The notes below the pieces were generated by a model, which saw nothing but the letters and a program-made list of their open reading frames with translations, had not been told where the DNA came from and searched no databases. A program made the translations under genes and the position numbers. DNA of 64,000 nt from NCBI RefSeq assembly GCF_030685535.1, contig NZ_CP131601.1, positions 1,984,001 to 2,048,000 on the forward strand. The letters run 5' to 3'. This document shows, one piece after another, positions 28,248 through 37,185 of this stretch; positions within the stretch are counted from its first letter, which is position 1, and each line of letters begins with the position of its first letter. This DNA comes from Photobacterium leiognathi. Its GTDB lineage: Bacteria; Pseudomonadota; Gammaproteobacteria; Enterobacterales; Vibrionaceae.

Positions 28248-28296
28248 CGTTTGCGACAGCGTTTGGCTAACCGTTTGCGTCAAGCTGTCGCTTTTT
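28248..28296 (+). promoter_or_regulatory. Three CGTTTG repeats at 12-bp spacing within a hairpin
   Basis: CGTTTG occurs at 28248, 28260 and 28272. An 8-bp dyad, GCGACAGC (28253-28260) with GCTGTCGC (28284-28291), surrounds the last two and is followed by five T. The first repeat sits in GAAACGTTTGCG, which partly resembles a PurR operator. It lies upstream of the nucleoside transporter and downstream of the LysR gene. Confidence 0.4.
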
Positions 28297-28363
28297 ACAT
28301 CATATAATTGGTGAAAATAAACACGCTAATTTACGCTATTTATTCCCACCAACAGTGTTTTCA

Positions 28364-29278
28364 CTATATTTGGCAGGAAATATTACCCAATTCGATATGC
28401 TCTCGGATAAATTCAATAAACAGATTAACCTTTGTTGGCAAATATTTATGGCGAGGATAAACCGCATATAAAGGCATGTGCTGTGTTAATTGCCACTCCG
28501 GCATCAAACGAATGAGTTTCCCATGGCGAATTTCATCTTTTAATAAATATGTCGCTAAATACCCTACCCCATTACCTGCAATGGTTGCATCACGGATAGC
28601 ATCAGCGGAATCGACACGATAATTCCCTGTTACCTTTACTTGCAACTCTTCTTCTTTCAGACTGAAGTTCCAAATATTATCCTTACGCTCACGGCTAAAA
28701 TAGGTAATACAGTTATGTTGTTTCAAATCATCCGGATGGTAAGGCACACCATGTTTCGCAAGGTAGTCAGGGCTTGCAACTAAGACAAAATCACAATTAG
28801 TAAGATGGCGAGCAACAAAGCCTTCTGGCGGTGAGTCCATAAAGCCAATCCACAAGTCAAGTTGCTCGGCAATAAGATCAACACGGTGATCAAACAAACT
28901 TAACTCAAGATTTACTAATGGATGGCGCTCGTGAAATTCATTGATGTAAGGCGCAACATGGTTAGACGCAAAAGATTGAGCGATCCCTACCCTTAATGAA
29001 CCTTGCTGGCTATCACCCAGTGCTAACAACTCACTTTCAGCTTCATTGATCTCGTCAACAACCTTTTCACAATGCTTTGCAAAGATACGTCCCGATTCAG
29101 TTAATGCAAATGAGCGAGTGGTACGCTGCACCAATTGAACACCTAAACGTTCTTCTAATTGTTGCACTAACTTACTTACCTGAGTTCGTGAAATCTCAAG
29201 CAATTGTGCTGCTTTTGTAAAGCTCTGCTGTTTCGTCAAAGCATTGAACACAACCATTTGCTGCGCTTTTTTTAACAT
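28364..29278 (-). CDS. LysR-family transcription regulator
   Basis: 304 residues from MLKKAQQMVVF, chosen because GAAAGG precedes it; the open frame extends 38 codons further up without support. Winged helix-turn-helix at about 15-60 (SFTKAAQLLEISRTQVSKLVQQLEERLG), then a periplasmic-binding-like effector domain from about 90. It closely follows the subgroup in which a single regulator controls a nearby operon, but no divergent partner is present: the next gene upstream is pstS on the other strand across 455 bases. Target unknown. Confidence 0.88.
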   Translation of the reverse strand: MLKKAQQMVVFNALTKQQSFTKAAQLLEISRTQVSKLVQQLEERLGVQLVQRTTRSFALTESGRIFAKHCEKVVDEINEAESELLALGDSQQGSLRVGIAQSFASNHVAPYINEFHERHPLVNLELSLFDHRVDLIAEQLDLWIGFMDSPPEGFVARHLTNCDFVLVASPDYLAKHGVPYHPDDLKQHNCITYFSRERKDNIWNFSLKEEELQVKVTGNYRVDSADAIRDATIAGNGVGYLATYLLKDEIRHGKLIRLMPEWQLTQHMPLYAVYPRHKYLPTKVNLFIEFIREHIELGNISCQI

Positions 29279-29430
29279 TGATAACCTTTCTAACTTCAAA
29301 TAGTTGTAATTACTTTTAAGCGTAAAAGCGTACTGAACAACATATTTTCCTATTCTACTATAGATAAGAAGAGCGACAACCAATTGAAACATTGGAAGGA
29401 AATCACACTAAAATTCAGATTGAAATATGA

Positions 29431-29448
29431 CTGTCATAAACTTATATG
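29431..29448 (+). promoter_or_regulatory. Possible distal Pho box
   Basis: CTGTCAT followed after four bases by TTATATG. The first half is a perfect Pho half-site; the second is poor. It lies about 300 bases before pstS. Confidence 0.3.
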
Positions 29449-29656
29449 GTCATAAATATCTATCACTTCAGCATAATTAAAATACTTTCCAATATTTCAT
29501 AAGACACCAAAAAATCATATTTAGCCGCGCAAAAACATATACTTAAAAGAAATAATTCAATGAATTTCAAATAATACGATTGAATTTAAATCAGTTTTAA
29601 TTCCCATTAAGTATTTATGACAACATTCATAGAGTGTTCAAAGTTCTGAAACATAA

Positions 29657-29685
29657 GTGTCACATAACTTTCCTAACCTTTGTCA
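29657..29685 (+). promoter_or_regulatory. Candidate Pho box upstream of pstS
   Basis: Three 7-mers at 11-base period: GTGTCAC, CTTTCCT and TTTGTCA, separated by ATAA and AACC. The outer two resemble the PhoB half-site CTGTCAT. TATAGT at 29700-29705 could be the -10 box. Position and spacing fit PhoB control of pst under phosphate starvation. Confidence 0.5.
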
Positions 29686-29733
29686 CGTTCATTCAAACCT
29701 ATAGTAATCAGCAAACACGAAAGGACTAGGAAA

Positions 29734-30555
29734 ATGAAAACAAAGATTATCGGCGCAATCGCTTTAGCAGGAACAATGGTAGCTAGCACTGCAGCAATTG
29801 CAGGCGAAACTATCTCTGTTGTAGGTTCAAGCTCTGTATCACCATTAATGGAAGTATTTGGTGAAACTTATGCTAAATCAAATGACGTAACAGTTGAGGT
29901 TCAAGGCCCAGGTTCATCAGCAGGCATCCGTGCTGCACACGATGGCTCAGCCGATCTAGGTATGTCTTCACGTGACCTTAAAACGTCTGAAGAATCACCA
30001 GAAGTGAAAGAAGTGGTTATCGCTCGTGACGGTATTGCCGTTGTAGTAAACAACAGCAACCCTGTTTCAGACTTAACGAAAGAGCAAGTTGCTAAAATCT
30101 ACAAAGGTGAAGTGACAAACTGGAAACAAGTTGGCGGTGAAGATAAGCCAATCGTTGTTGCTACACGTGATACAGCATCTGGTACTCGCGGTGCATTTGA
30201 AGACATCATGAGCCTTAAGAAAAAAATCAATGGCGTGAAAGTTTCTGCAATTTCACAAAAAGCACAAGTGGCAAGTGGTAATGGTCAGCTAAAAACAACT
30301 GTTGCTAACAACCCATTTGCAATCGGCTACATCTCTCTAGGCTCTGTTGATAATACAGTTAAACCTCTAGCAATCGACGGTCACAAGCCATCAGTTGCTG
30401 CTATCAAGTCTGGTGACTACACAGTTCAACGTCCATTCCTTGTTGTTTACAAAGAAGGTCGTCCATCAGCTGAAGCGCTTAAATTCCTATCTTGGATGAA
30501 AACTGCTGACGCACAAAAAATTGTTGAAAGCAAAGGCTTCATCTCTACGCACTAA
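29734..30555 (+). CDS. pstS: Phosphate ABC transporter, periplasmic binding protein
   Basis: 273 residues from MKTKIIGAIALAGT, set by AGGA upstream. A signal peptide is cut near AIA-GET. The PstS phosphate site is seen in VVGSSSVSPLME, GPGSSAGIRAAHDGSADLGMSSRDL and ATRDTASGTRGAFED. This is the shorter type common in Vibrionaceae. First gene of pstSCAB behind a Pho-like box. A terminator-like hairpin between pstS and pstC would let pstS be made in excess. Confidence 0.95.
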   Translation: MKTKIIGAIALAGTMVASTAAIAGETISVVGSSSVSPLMEVFGETYAKSNDVTVEVQGPGSSAGIRAAHDGSADLGMSSRDLKTSEESPEVKEVVIARDGIAVVVNNSNPVSDLTKEQVAKIYKGEVTNWKQVGGEDKPIVVATRDTASGTRGAFEDIMSLKKKINGVKVSAISQKAQVASGNGQLKTTVANNPFAIGYISLGSVDNTVKPLAIDGHKPSVAAIKSGDYTVQRPFLVVYKEGRPSAEALKFLSWMKTADAQKIVESKGFISTH

Positions 30556-30566
30556 TAAGTATTTTT

Positions 30567-30597
30567 ACGCTCAGCTCATTGAGCTGGGCGTTTTTTT
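30567..30597 (+). terminator. Partial terminator between pstS and pstC
   Basis: ACGCTCAGCTC, loop ATT, GAGCTGGGCGT, then seven T. Within an operon this acts as an attenuator, giving more pstS than pstCAB. Confidence 0.8.
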
Positions 30598-30643
30598 GAT
30601 TTCTCAGTAACTGGTCACGTTTGTACTGGTTCTGGAGTAAGTA

Positions 30644-31555
30644 ATGACCATCGCGAATATTGAAAAAACAGCAAAGAAGCAAACTTCGCTTAAATCAAAA
30701 AAACGCATTGATTGGCGAGAAGTTTTCTTTAAAAACCTCTTCATGCTAAGTGCCGCTATTGGCATTTTATCCCTTATCACTATCGGCTACTTTATTTTCC
30801 GTGAAGGCTATGCAGCTTTTGCTCAAGCTGATATTACAGGTATCGTTTTAGGCACAGATTGGTTACCACCAGCGCTTTACGGTATCGCCCCTATGATTGT
30901 GGCTTCATTAGTATCAACGGCGGGCGCTGTGGTTATTGGTGTGCCTATCGGTGTTCTAACCGCTATTTTTATCGCAGAAGTTGCACCTAAACGTTTAGCC
31001 GATCTTATTCGTCCTATGATTGAGCTACTGGCAGGTATTCCTTCTGTTGTTTACGGTTTCTTCGGCCTTGTTATTATCGTTCCACTTATTCAAGACTGGT
31101 TCAACGTTCCAGCAGGTAATACGATTTTAGCCGGTATTATTGTTCTGGCAGTGATGATCCTACCAACGGTAATTACTGTATCAGAAACCTCTATTCGTGC
31201 TGTACCACGCGCCTATAAAGAAGGGTCATTAGCGTTAGGTGCATCATCGATGTTTACGATTTTTAAATTACTCGTCCCAGCTGCTCGCTCAGGCATCATG
31301 ACAGGTGTGATTTTAGGTGTTGCACGTGCATTAGGTGAAACGATGGCAATCATTATGGTAATGGGTAACTCCCCTGCTATGCCTGAAGGTTTACTTGAAT
31401 CAGCGCGTACGTTAACCGCTAACATCGCTATCGAAATGTCTTACGCAACAGGTATCCACGCAAGTGCACTTTACGCTACCGGTATTGTATTGCTGGTATT
31501 CATCATGCTGCTAAATGGTGCGCTTCTATTCTTAAACCGTGAGCGTGCGAGGTAA
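30644..31555 (+). CDS. pstC: Phosphate ABC transporter permease PstC
   Basis: 303 residues with six membrane helices, one of two inner-membrane permeases of the phosphate importer. Family segments: VYGFFGLVIIVPLI, and the ABC-coupling EAA-like loop VPRAYKEGSLALGASSMFTIFKLLVPAA. GGAG precedes the ATG. Six bases separate its stop from pstA. Confidence 0.95.
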   Translation: MTIANIEKTAKKQTSLKSKKRIDWREVFFKNLFMLSAAIGILSLITIGYFIFREGYAAFAQADITGIVLGTDWLPPALYGIAPMIVASLVSTAGAVVIGVPIGVLTAIFIAEVAPKRLADLIRPMIELLAGIPSVVYGFFGLVIIVPLIQDWFNVPAGNTILAGIIVLAVMILPTVITVSETSIRAVPRAYKEGSLALGASSMFTIFKLLVPAARSGIMTGVILGVARALGETMAIIMVMGNSPAMPEGLLESARTLTANIAIEMSYATGIHASALYATGIVLLVFIMLLNGALLFLNRERAR

Positions 31556-31561
31556 TAAAGA

Positions 31562-32449
31562 ATGTCTTTAACAGCAAATAATTCAGCACTTCAAAGTGCA
31601 AACCCTAAAGCCCAAAAACGTAAAGATCAGATTTCTTTAGCACTCATTTGGTTATCTGCAGGTGTCACTGTCGGTTTCCTTCTTTGGGTTATCTGGTACA
31701 TCTTAAGTAATGGCCTTGCCCATGTTAACTGGTCATTCATCACGTCGGATTACACCACTATCGGTCAAGAATCAGGTATCTGGCCTATGGTTGTTTCGAC
31801 CATTTATATGGTGCTGGCATCCATTGCAGTTGCTGCTCCACTTGGAATTATGACGGCAATCTACCTAACAGAATATGCAAAAGTAGGTAGCCGTTTAGTA
31901 AAAGTTATTCGATTCTGTACAGAATCTCTCGCCGGTATTCCATCAATTATTTATGGTTTATTCGGTATGACTTTCTTCGTAGTTGTGCTTGGTTTTGGTT
32001 ACTCGATCCTGTCGGGTGCATTAACACTAAGTATTTTGATCCTTCCTGTGATCATCCGTACTACCGAAGAGGCGTTAATGGCTGTACCTCAAACTTACCG
32101 TGAAGGTTCTTATGGTTTGGGTGCATCTAAAATCTACACCATTTGGAGACTGATCCTTCCTAGTGCAATGCCAGGAATTGTCACTTCAATCATCCTCAGT
32201 GTCGGTCGTATTATTGGTGAATCAGCACCCGTATTCATGACAGCAGGTATGGTTGCACGTATCCCTGAAAGTGTTTTTGACTCAGGTCGAACACTTACCG
32301 TGCACCTTTATAAGTTAACTCAGGAGCTTTACACCGTTCACGAGTGGAATCAGGCCTACGGTACTGCCACTGTGCTTATTGTGATTGTGCTTGTTATTAA
32401 CTTAATTACCAAACTGATTGCTAGCCGTTTCAACACTGCGACTTACTAA
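31562..32449 (+). CDS. pstA: Phosphate ABC transporter permease PstA
   Basis: 295 residues, partner of PstC in the membrane channel. Six helices, with [18 protein letters not shown] and the coupling loop [28 protein letters not shown]. It lies 6 bases after pstC and 16 before pstB, so the order is the standard one. Confidence 0.95.
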   Translation: MSLTANNSALQSANPKAQKRKDQISLALIWLSAGVTVGFLLWVIWYILSNGLAHVNWSFITSDYTTIGQESGIWPMVVSTIYMVLASIAVAAPLGIMTAIYLTEYAKVGSRLVKVIRFCTESLAGIPSIIYGLFGMTFFVVVLGFGYSILSGALTLSILILPVIIRTTEEALMAVPQTYREGSYGLGASKIYTIWRLILPSAMPGIVTSIILSVGRIIGESAPVFMTAGMVARIPESVFDSGRTLTVHLYKLTQELYTVHEWNQAYGTATVLIVIVLVINLITKLIASRFNTATY

Positions 32450-32465
32450 TTTTGAGGAAGAGAAA

Positions 32466-33215
32466 ATGAATAAATTTAATATTGAAAACCTAGACCTATT
32501 TTACGGCCAAAACCAAGCATTAAAGAAAATCAACCTGCCGATCCCAAACCGCCAAGTAACAGCGCTTATCGGCCCATCAGGTTGTGGTAAATCTACCCTA
32601 CTTCGTTGTTTGAACCGTATGAACGACCTTATTGAAGGCGTAACCATCAAAGGTTCATTAACGATGGATAATGAAAATGTGTACGGCAATATCGACGTAT
32701 CACAACTTCGTATCAAAGTAGGCATGGTTTTCCAAAAGCCAAACCCTTTCCCTATGAGCATTTACGAGAACGTTGCATACGGCCTACGCGCTCAAGGTGT
32801 AAAAGATAAGAAAGTGCTGGATGAAGTCGTAGAACAATCACTACGTGGTGCAGCACTGTGGGATGAAGTAAAAGATCGTTTGAAATCACACGCATTTGGC
32901 TTATCAGGTGGTCAGCAACAACGTTTATGTATTGCACGTACCATTGCTATGAAACCTGAAGTGATTTTGATGGATGAGCCAACATCAGCACTTGATCCAA
33001 TTGCAACCAAGAAAATTGAAGATTTAATGGAGTCTCTGAAGAAAGATTTCACCATTGTTATCGTTACTCACTCGATGCAGCAAGCACGTCGTATTTCTGA
33101 CCGCACTGCGTTTTTCTTAATGGGTGAGCTAGTAGAACATGATGAAACACAAAACCTATTCACAAACCCACAAGATGATCGCACTCGTGGCTACGTGAAT
33201 GGTGATTTTGGTTAA
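32466..33215 (+). CDS. pstB: Phosphate ABC transporter ATPase PstB
   Basis: 249 residues from [14 protein letters not shown], placed by GAGGAAGAG. Walker [10 protein letters not shown] near 36-44, signature [13 protein letters not shown], Walker [14 protein letters not shown], and the H-loop VTHSM. It drives phosphate import. A terminator follows and no phoU gene is next, unlike the E. coli operon; a second pst set with phoU elsewhere is known in many Vibrionaceae. Confidence 0.96.
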   Translation: MNKFNIENLDLFYGQNQALKKINLPIPNRQVTALIGPSGCGKSTLLRCLNRMNDLIEGVTIKGSLTMDNENVYGNIDVSQLRIKVGMVFQKPNPFPMSIYENVAYGLRAQGVKDKKVLDEVVEQSLRGAALWDEVKDRLKSHAFGLSGGQQQRLCIARTIAMKPEVILMDEPTSALDPIATKKIEDLMESLKKDFTIVIVTHSMQQARRISDRTAFFLMGELVEHDETQNLFTNPQDDRTRGYVNGDFG

Positions 33216-33290
33216 TAATCAGTTTATTACGATTATTAACATTCTTCCTCCTCGCAGTTTTAAAAAATAATAATAGCGATGGTACTTTTT

Positions 33291-33316
33291 GCCTCTTCTT
33301 CGGAAGAGGCTTTTTT
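33291..33316 (+). terminator. Terminator of pstSCAB
   Basis: GCCTCTTC, loop TTCG, GAAGAGGC, then six T. Confidence 0.92.
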
Positions 33317-33355
33317 ATTGTAACTTTCATACAAAATACTTGTTATACAAATTTA

Positions 33356-33378
33356 AACATGCATAATAAATACATGTT
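33356..33378 (+). promoter_or_regulatory. NsrR-like operator of aox
   Basis: The 23 bases fit the NsrR consensus (two ATGCAT-like 11-mers around one base) at about 18 of 22 set positions: AACATGCATAA, T, AAATACATGTT. They lie in a perfect longer dyad, AATTTAAACATG (33350-33361) and CATGTTTAAATT (33373-33384). NsrR senses nitric oxide; aox is a known NsrR target in Vibrio fischeri. Confidence 0.65.
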
Positions 33379-33400
33379 TAAATTAAGAGCGAGTTACACT

Positions 33401-34036
33401 ATGTCAGATTTTGCCTTAACCCATAGAGAAACAAATAAAATTTCTGAGCGTCTAGCTTATAAAATCACTCAGCTCCTCAAATTTTCCTTAAACATTTTCT
33501 ACGGAAAAAAGTACGCGAAACGTGCCGTTATTTTAGAAACTATTGCAGCAGTTCCTGGGATGGTTGCTGGGATGTTTAATCACCTTAAAGCCCTTCGCCG
33601 AATGAAAGATGATGAAGGCTGGATCAAAGAGTTATTAAGTGAAGCAGATAATGAACGCATGCACTTAATGATCTTTCTCGACATTGCTAAACCAAGTTGG
33701 ATTGAGCGTGGACTCGTTTTATTAGGACAGGCTGTGTTTATTTGTGTCTACAGCATTATTTATCTTTGCTCTTCAAAAATTGCACACCGCGTTGTCGGCT
33801 ACTTTGAAGAAGAGGCTTGTAAAAGCTATACCGAATTTTTAGAAAAAATTGATAGTGGTGAACTTGAAAATGTAGCAGCTCCAGACATCGCTATTAAATA
33901 TTACCAATTACAAGACGATGCAAGACTAAGAGATGTTGTTTTAAGAATCAGAGAAGATGAAGCAAAACATCGTGATCGCAATCATAATTTTGCTGACTGT
34001 TATCAAAATAAAGACTTGCCTGCCCATCAAGCGTAA
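33401..34036 (+). CDS. aox: Alternative oxidase (ubiquinol oxidase, di-iron)
   Basis: Oxidises ubiquinol and reduces oxygen to water without pumping protons, and resists nitric oxide and cyanide. 211 residues from MSDFALTHRE; ATG codons at 33359 and 33374 lie inside the operator and lack a ribosome-binding site. Iron ligands are all visible: E46 in LET, E85 and H88 in NERMH, E137 region in EEEA, E187 and H190 in DEAKH. Two hydrophobic segments dip into the membrane face. First gene of a two-gene unit behind an NsrR-like site. Confidence 0.93.
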   Translation: MSDFALTHRETNKISERLAYKITQLLKFSLNIFYGKKYAKRAVILETIAAVPGMVAGMFNHLKALRRMKDDEGWIKELLSEADNERMHLMIFLDIAKPSWIERGLVLLGQAVFICVYSIIYLCSSKIAHRVVGYFEEEACKSYTEFLEKIDSGELENVAAPDIAIKYYQLQDDARLRDVVLRIREDEAKHRDRNHNFADCYQNKDLPAHQA

Positions 34037-34062
34037 TGAATAACAAATACTGGAGAGAGTAT

Positions 34063-34398
34063 ATGTCATCTATTCCAACGAACTTTGTTAACTACAAATC
34101 AACACCTGTTTTTAATCGTGATACAGTGCCTAAAATGCTGGTACACGAGCACAATACCCGTGAAGGTGTCTATGGGAAAATTAGTGTGGTTGCGGGTGCT
34201 CTAAAATTTTACGGTTTTACGCAAAGGCGAGGTGGTATTGAGCAAGAAGTCGTGATCGAAGCAAATAATTCACTAATTAGCCCACCACAATATTGGCACA
34301 AGGTTGAGTTATTAACCCCTGAAACTCAATTTCAAGTGCATTTTTATGCTGATGTCGACAGCGATATCGTCAAGCAGCAGTTAAATGAACGTTCATAA
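34063..34398 (+). CDS. DUF1971 protein, YeaR-like
   Basis: 111 residues from MSSIPTNFVNY, placed by GGAGAGAG. A small cupin-like domain: HEHNTREGVYGKISVVAGALKFYGF and SPPQYWHKVELL. The same domain is found in E. coli YeaR and at the N-terminus of some TehB proteins. yeaR in E. coli is induced by nitrate and nitric oxide, partly through NsrR, so pairing with aox 26 bases upstream suggests a shared nitrosative-stress role. Its chemistry is not known. Confidence 0.85.
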   Translation: MSSIPTNFVNYKSTPVFNRDTVPKMLVHEHNTREGVYGKISVVAGALKFYGFTQRRGGIEQEVVIEANNSLISPPQYWHKVELLTPETQFQVHFYADVDSDIVKQQLNERS

Positions 34399-34407
34399 GA
34401 GCTTTTA

Positions 34408-34446
34408 AAGCCACGACAATTACCAGAATTGTTGTGGCTTATTCTT
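34408..34446 (+). terminator. Terminator of aox-yeaR-like unit
   Basis: AAGCCAC-GACAATT and AATTGT-GTGGCTT with a small bulge, then a T-rich run. Confidence 0.75.
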
Positions 34447-34591
34447 ACAAAATCTTTAAATTTCCACTTCCAATTTTATAGCCCTCTTTGACATAACTAA
34501 TATATAATCCGCGAAAATTACCTTTAATGGCATAGTTATGTACTACAAGCACATAGCTATGGTTATCATTCCTGCAGGAGTTAATCGCATT

Positions 34592-36259
34592 ATGCGCTTA
34601 CTGGCACTCATGTTATTGCTTGTGTCTTCACTTAGCTTTGCACAGACACCAAAGCAAGAAGACTCACAACAAGTAGCAGCTAACCCTAAAGTTGAACAGC
34701 TTCAACAACTGAATACTGAAATATCATCACTTCTAAAAGAACAAAATGCCGCTTTTAAAGAAGGCTCTTCTTCTGCTGATGTGATTGGCTTACAGATTCT
34801 AAATAAGAATGATGAACGTCGTGACATCTTAGCATCACTAATCAGTGAAAAAGACTCTGATAAAAAACAACTACTTAAAGAAGTTAATCATCAAGTAGTT
34901 TTGATCAATCAGTTCAGTACTCTTCTTGATGATAATCTTAAACGAGATCAAGAAAAGCTTGATGACGCAAAAGATGCAGACAAGCTAATTGCATTGAAAA
35001 AGCTGGCAGAAACACGTCAGTACTCGACATTGATCCTTAATGAAGAGTGGCAAAACTATCAGTGGCTAGAAAAGCTTGATAAGCCTGCACCAAAAGCTGT
35101 TAAAGAGCTGACAAGTAAAGTAGAGCACCGCTTAGAGTTTATTTCTGCTTCACTTAACTTCGATAGCCAAGCACTTGATCTTGCAAGTAAACAGTTAAAA
35201 TCTGCGACTGAAAGTGAGAAAAGTGCACTGCAAATGTCACAGATCCTTGCTCAACGACAAGTAGATAACGACACTGAAAACCTAAAACAACTGATTGAAA
35301 TTGCAGATAAAGTTGGCATTGATACAGCCAAGTACAAAAAGCAATTGTTTGAACAAACAGGTAATGTGACTGATGATTTGCTTAACAGTAAAGTCATTTG
35401 GTCTATCGCATCGGGTTGGACAACAGATCTGAAAGATTGGTTATTTGATAACCTGCCACAAATGCTATTTAAAGTGTTTGTTTTTGTTTTGATCATCTTT
35501 GCATTCAAAGCATTGAAGAACATTGTTAGAAAAATGGTTAAGCGTGCCGTTTCTTCAAAGAACTTGAAAATGTCGATGCTGATGCAAGAGTTTTTCATCT
35601 CGATGTCAGGAAAAGCGGTATTTGCGATTGGTATTCTGATTGCGTTATCACAAGTTGGTCTAAACCTAGCCCCTATCCTTACCGGTTTCGGTGTTGCAGG
35701 TATTATTGTTGGTTTCGCATTACAAGACACCTTATCTAACTTTGCTGCTGGTATGATGCTACTAATCTACCGTCCATTTGATGTGGGTGATCTTGTAGAA
35801 GCTGGTGGTATCACAGGTAAAGTAAGTCATATGAGCCTAGTAAATACCACGATCAAAACGTTCAGTAATGAAATGCTGATGATCCCAAATAGTAAAATTT
35901 GGGGTGATATCATCAAGAACGTGACCCACGAAAAAGTACGTCGTGTAGACATGGTTTTCGGTATTGGTTATGGCGATGACATTGAAAAAACTGAACGTGT
36001 GTTAAATGAAATTGTATCAGAGCACCCTGCTGTACTACGTAGCCCTGAGCCTACAATTAAACTACACACACTGAACTCTTCATCTGTAGATTTCATTGTT
36101 CGCCCTTGGGTGAAAACAGATGATTACTGGGATGTTTACTGGGATATTACGCGTGAAGTGAAGATGCGCTTCGACCAAGAAAATATTTCGATTCCATTCC
36201 CACAGCAAGATGTGCATTTACACATGGTTGAAAAAGCGCTCGAAGCTAAAGACGCTTAA
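34592..36259 (+). CDS. MscS-family mechanosensitive channel with large periplasmic domain
   Basis: 555 residues from MRLLALMLLLVSS, whose signal peptide ends near SFA-QTP; AGGAG lies 11 bases upstream. A coiled-coil-rich exported region of about 290 residues precedes the MscS core: a helix near 300, then ILTGFGVAGIIVGFALQDTLSNFAAGMMLL, the pore-lining TM3, and the beta domain (RPFDVGDLVEAGGITGKV). It opens under membrane tension to release solutes on osmotic downshock. The exported part places it with the MscK/YbiO-like long forms, though it is shorter. Confidence 0.9.
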   Translation: MRLLALMLLLVSSLSFAQTPKQEDSQQVAANPKVEQLQQLNTEISSLLKEQNAAFKEGSSSADVIGLQILNKNDERRDILASLISEKDSDKKQLLKEVNHQVVLINQFSTLLDDNLKRDQEKLDDAKDADKLIALKKLAETRQYSTLILNEEWQNYQWLEKLDKPAPKAVKELTSKVEHRLEFISASLNFDSQALDLASKQLKSATESEKSALQMSQILAQRQVDNDTENLKQLIEIADKVGIDTAKYKKQLFEQTGNVTDDLLNSKVIWSIASGWTTDLKDWLFDNLPQMLFKVFVFVLIIFAFKALKNIVRKMVKRAVSSKNLKMSMLMQEFFISMSGKAVFAIGILIALSQVGLNLAPILTGFGVAGIIVGFALQDTLSNFAAGMMLLIYRPFDVGDLVEAGGITGKVSHMSLVNTTIKTFSNEMLMIPNSKIWGDIIKNVTHEKVRRVDMVFGIGYGDDIEKTERVLNEIVSEHPAVLRSPEPTIKLHTLNSSSVDFIVRPWVKTDDYWDVYWDITREVKMRFDQENISIPFPQQDVHLHMVEKALEAKDA

Positions 36260-36281
36260 TTCATTTCGCTGTAAACCATTT

Positions 36282-36326
36282 AAGGCAAGAACTGACGTTG
36301 TAAAACGGCATTCTTGCCTTTTTATT
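36282..36326 (+). terminator. Terminator after the MscS gene
   Basis: AAGGCAAGAA and TTCTTGCCTT around a loop of about 20 bases, then T. Confidence 0.8.
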
Positions 36327-36591
36327 AACAAGCAATATTCGTATTCATTATTCAGTAAGTCTTTCACTGTTAATGTATAATTCATGAGCTCTAACACGTT
36401 ATAATTCGTTGGCTTAACCTATCTGGTTACATTTACTTACGTAAAAGACTGTAAAGTAATACACAGGCAAAATAATTTCAGTTATAGTGCCTTCACACAA
36501 TGAAACAGCGTACAATATCGCTGATATAATATTAAAATGTGTTTGTCGCGCTTTAATCTCTTTAAAACAGACTTATTCAGGAATGATTATT

Positions 36592-37041
36592 ATGAAAAAG
36601 CGTCTTCTGTCAGTTTTGGTACTTCCTATGATGCTAACAGCATGTGCAAGCAATGGCGTAGTAAACTCTGCTCCGCATAAAGTTACAGCTAACGAAATCA
36701 GCAATGGCAGCTGGGAACTGGTTCAAATCGATAACCAAGACGTGAAACTGCCTGAGCCTTTCCAAGCACCAAATCTTGAGCTTGCATCAGATCTTGCTGC
36801 TAACGGTAACGCGGGTTGTAACCGTTACTTTGGTCAAGCAGAACTTAAAGATGGTCAGCTACGCATTGAGAAAATGGGTATGACTATGATGCTTTGCCCA
36901 GATGAAGCAATGAAAGTTGAACAAACATTTGCTGACTCTCTAGCTGATTGGAACAAAGTTTCTGTTTCTGATAACACACTAACGTTAACCAATGCTAAGC
37001 ACACATTAACGTTCACTAAAAAAGTGGCTGATGCACAATAA
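36592..37041 (+). CDS. META-domain lipoprotein, HslJ-like
   Basis: 149 residues from MKKRLLSVLVLPMM, with AGGA nine bases upstream. Lipobox LTAC puts the lipidated Cys near 18. One META/HslJ domain: GSWELVQIDNQDV, NGNAGCNRYFGQAELKDGQL, MGMTMMLCPDEAMKVEQTF. Two conserved Cys (in AGCNRY and MLCPD) are family features. HslJ has been linked to heat and novobiocin resistance; a role here is unproven. Its terminator is split by IS copy 2. Confidence 0.88.
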   Translation: MKKRLLSVLVLPMMLTACASNGVVNSAPHKVTANEISNGSWELVQIDNQDVKLPEPFQAPNLELASDLAANGNAGCNRYFGQAELKDGQLRIEKMGMTMMLCPDEAMKVEQTFADSLADWNKVSVSDNTLTLTNAKHTLTFTKKVADAQ

Positions 37042-37064
37042 TTCTTTGTTCATCAAACAATAGA

Positions 37065-37084
37065 TTCGAAAGGCAGCCCATTGG
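37065..37084 (+). terminator. Left half of the META-gene terminator, split by IS copy 2
   Basis: AAAGGCAGCC (37069-37078) and the loop remain here; the arm GGCTGCC followed by five T is at 38595-38606. Bases 37076-37084 (GCCCATTGG) are one target duplication. Confidence 0.85.
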
Positions 37085-37100
37085 ACTGTCTCTTATACAC

Positions 37101-37132
37101 AAATCCCTAAGCCAATGCTTGGGGATTTTTTT
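37101..37132 (+). terminator. Terminator carried inside the left end of IS copy 2
   Basis: Same 12-bp stem as in copy 1: 37101-37112 with 37117-37128, then seven T. Confidence 0.85.
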
Positions 37133-37185
37133 GAACTAATTTTATGTTTCATGATCTGATCATCTAAGCAATGATAAGGATGATT

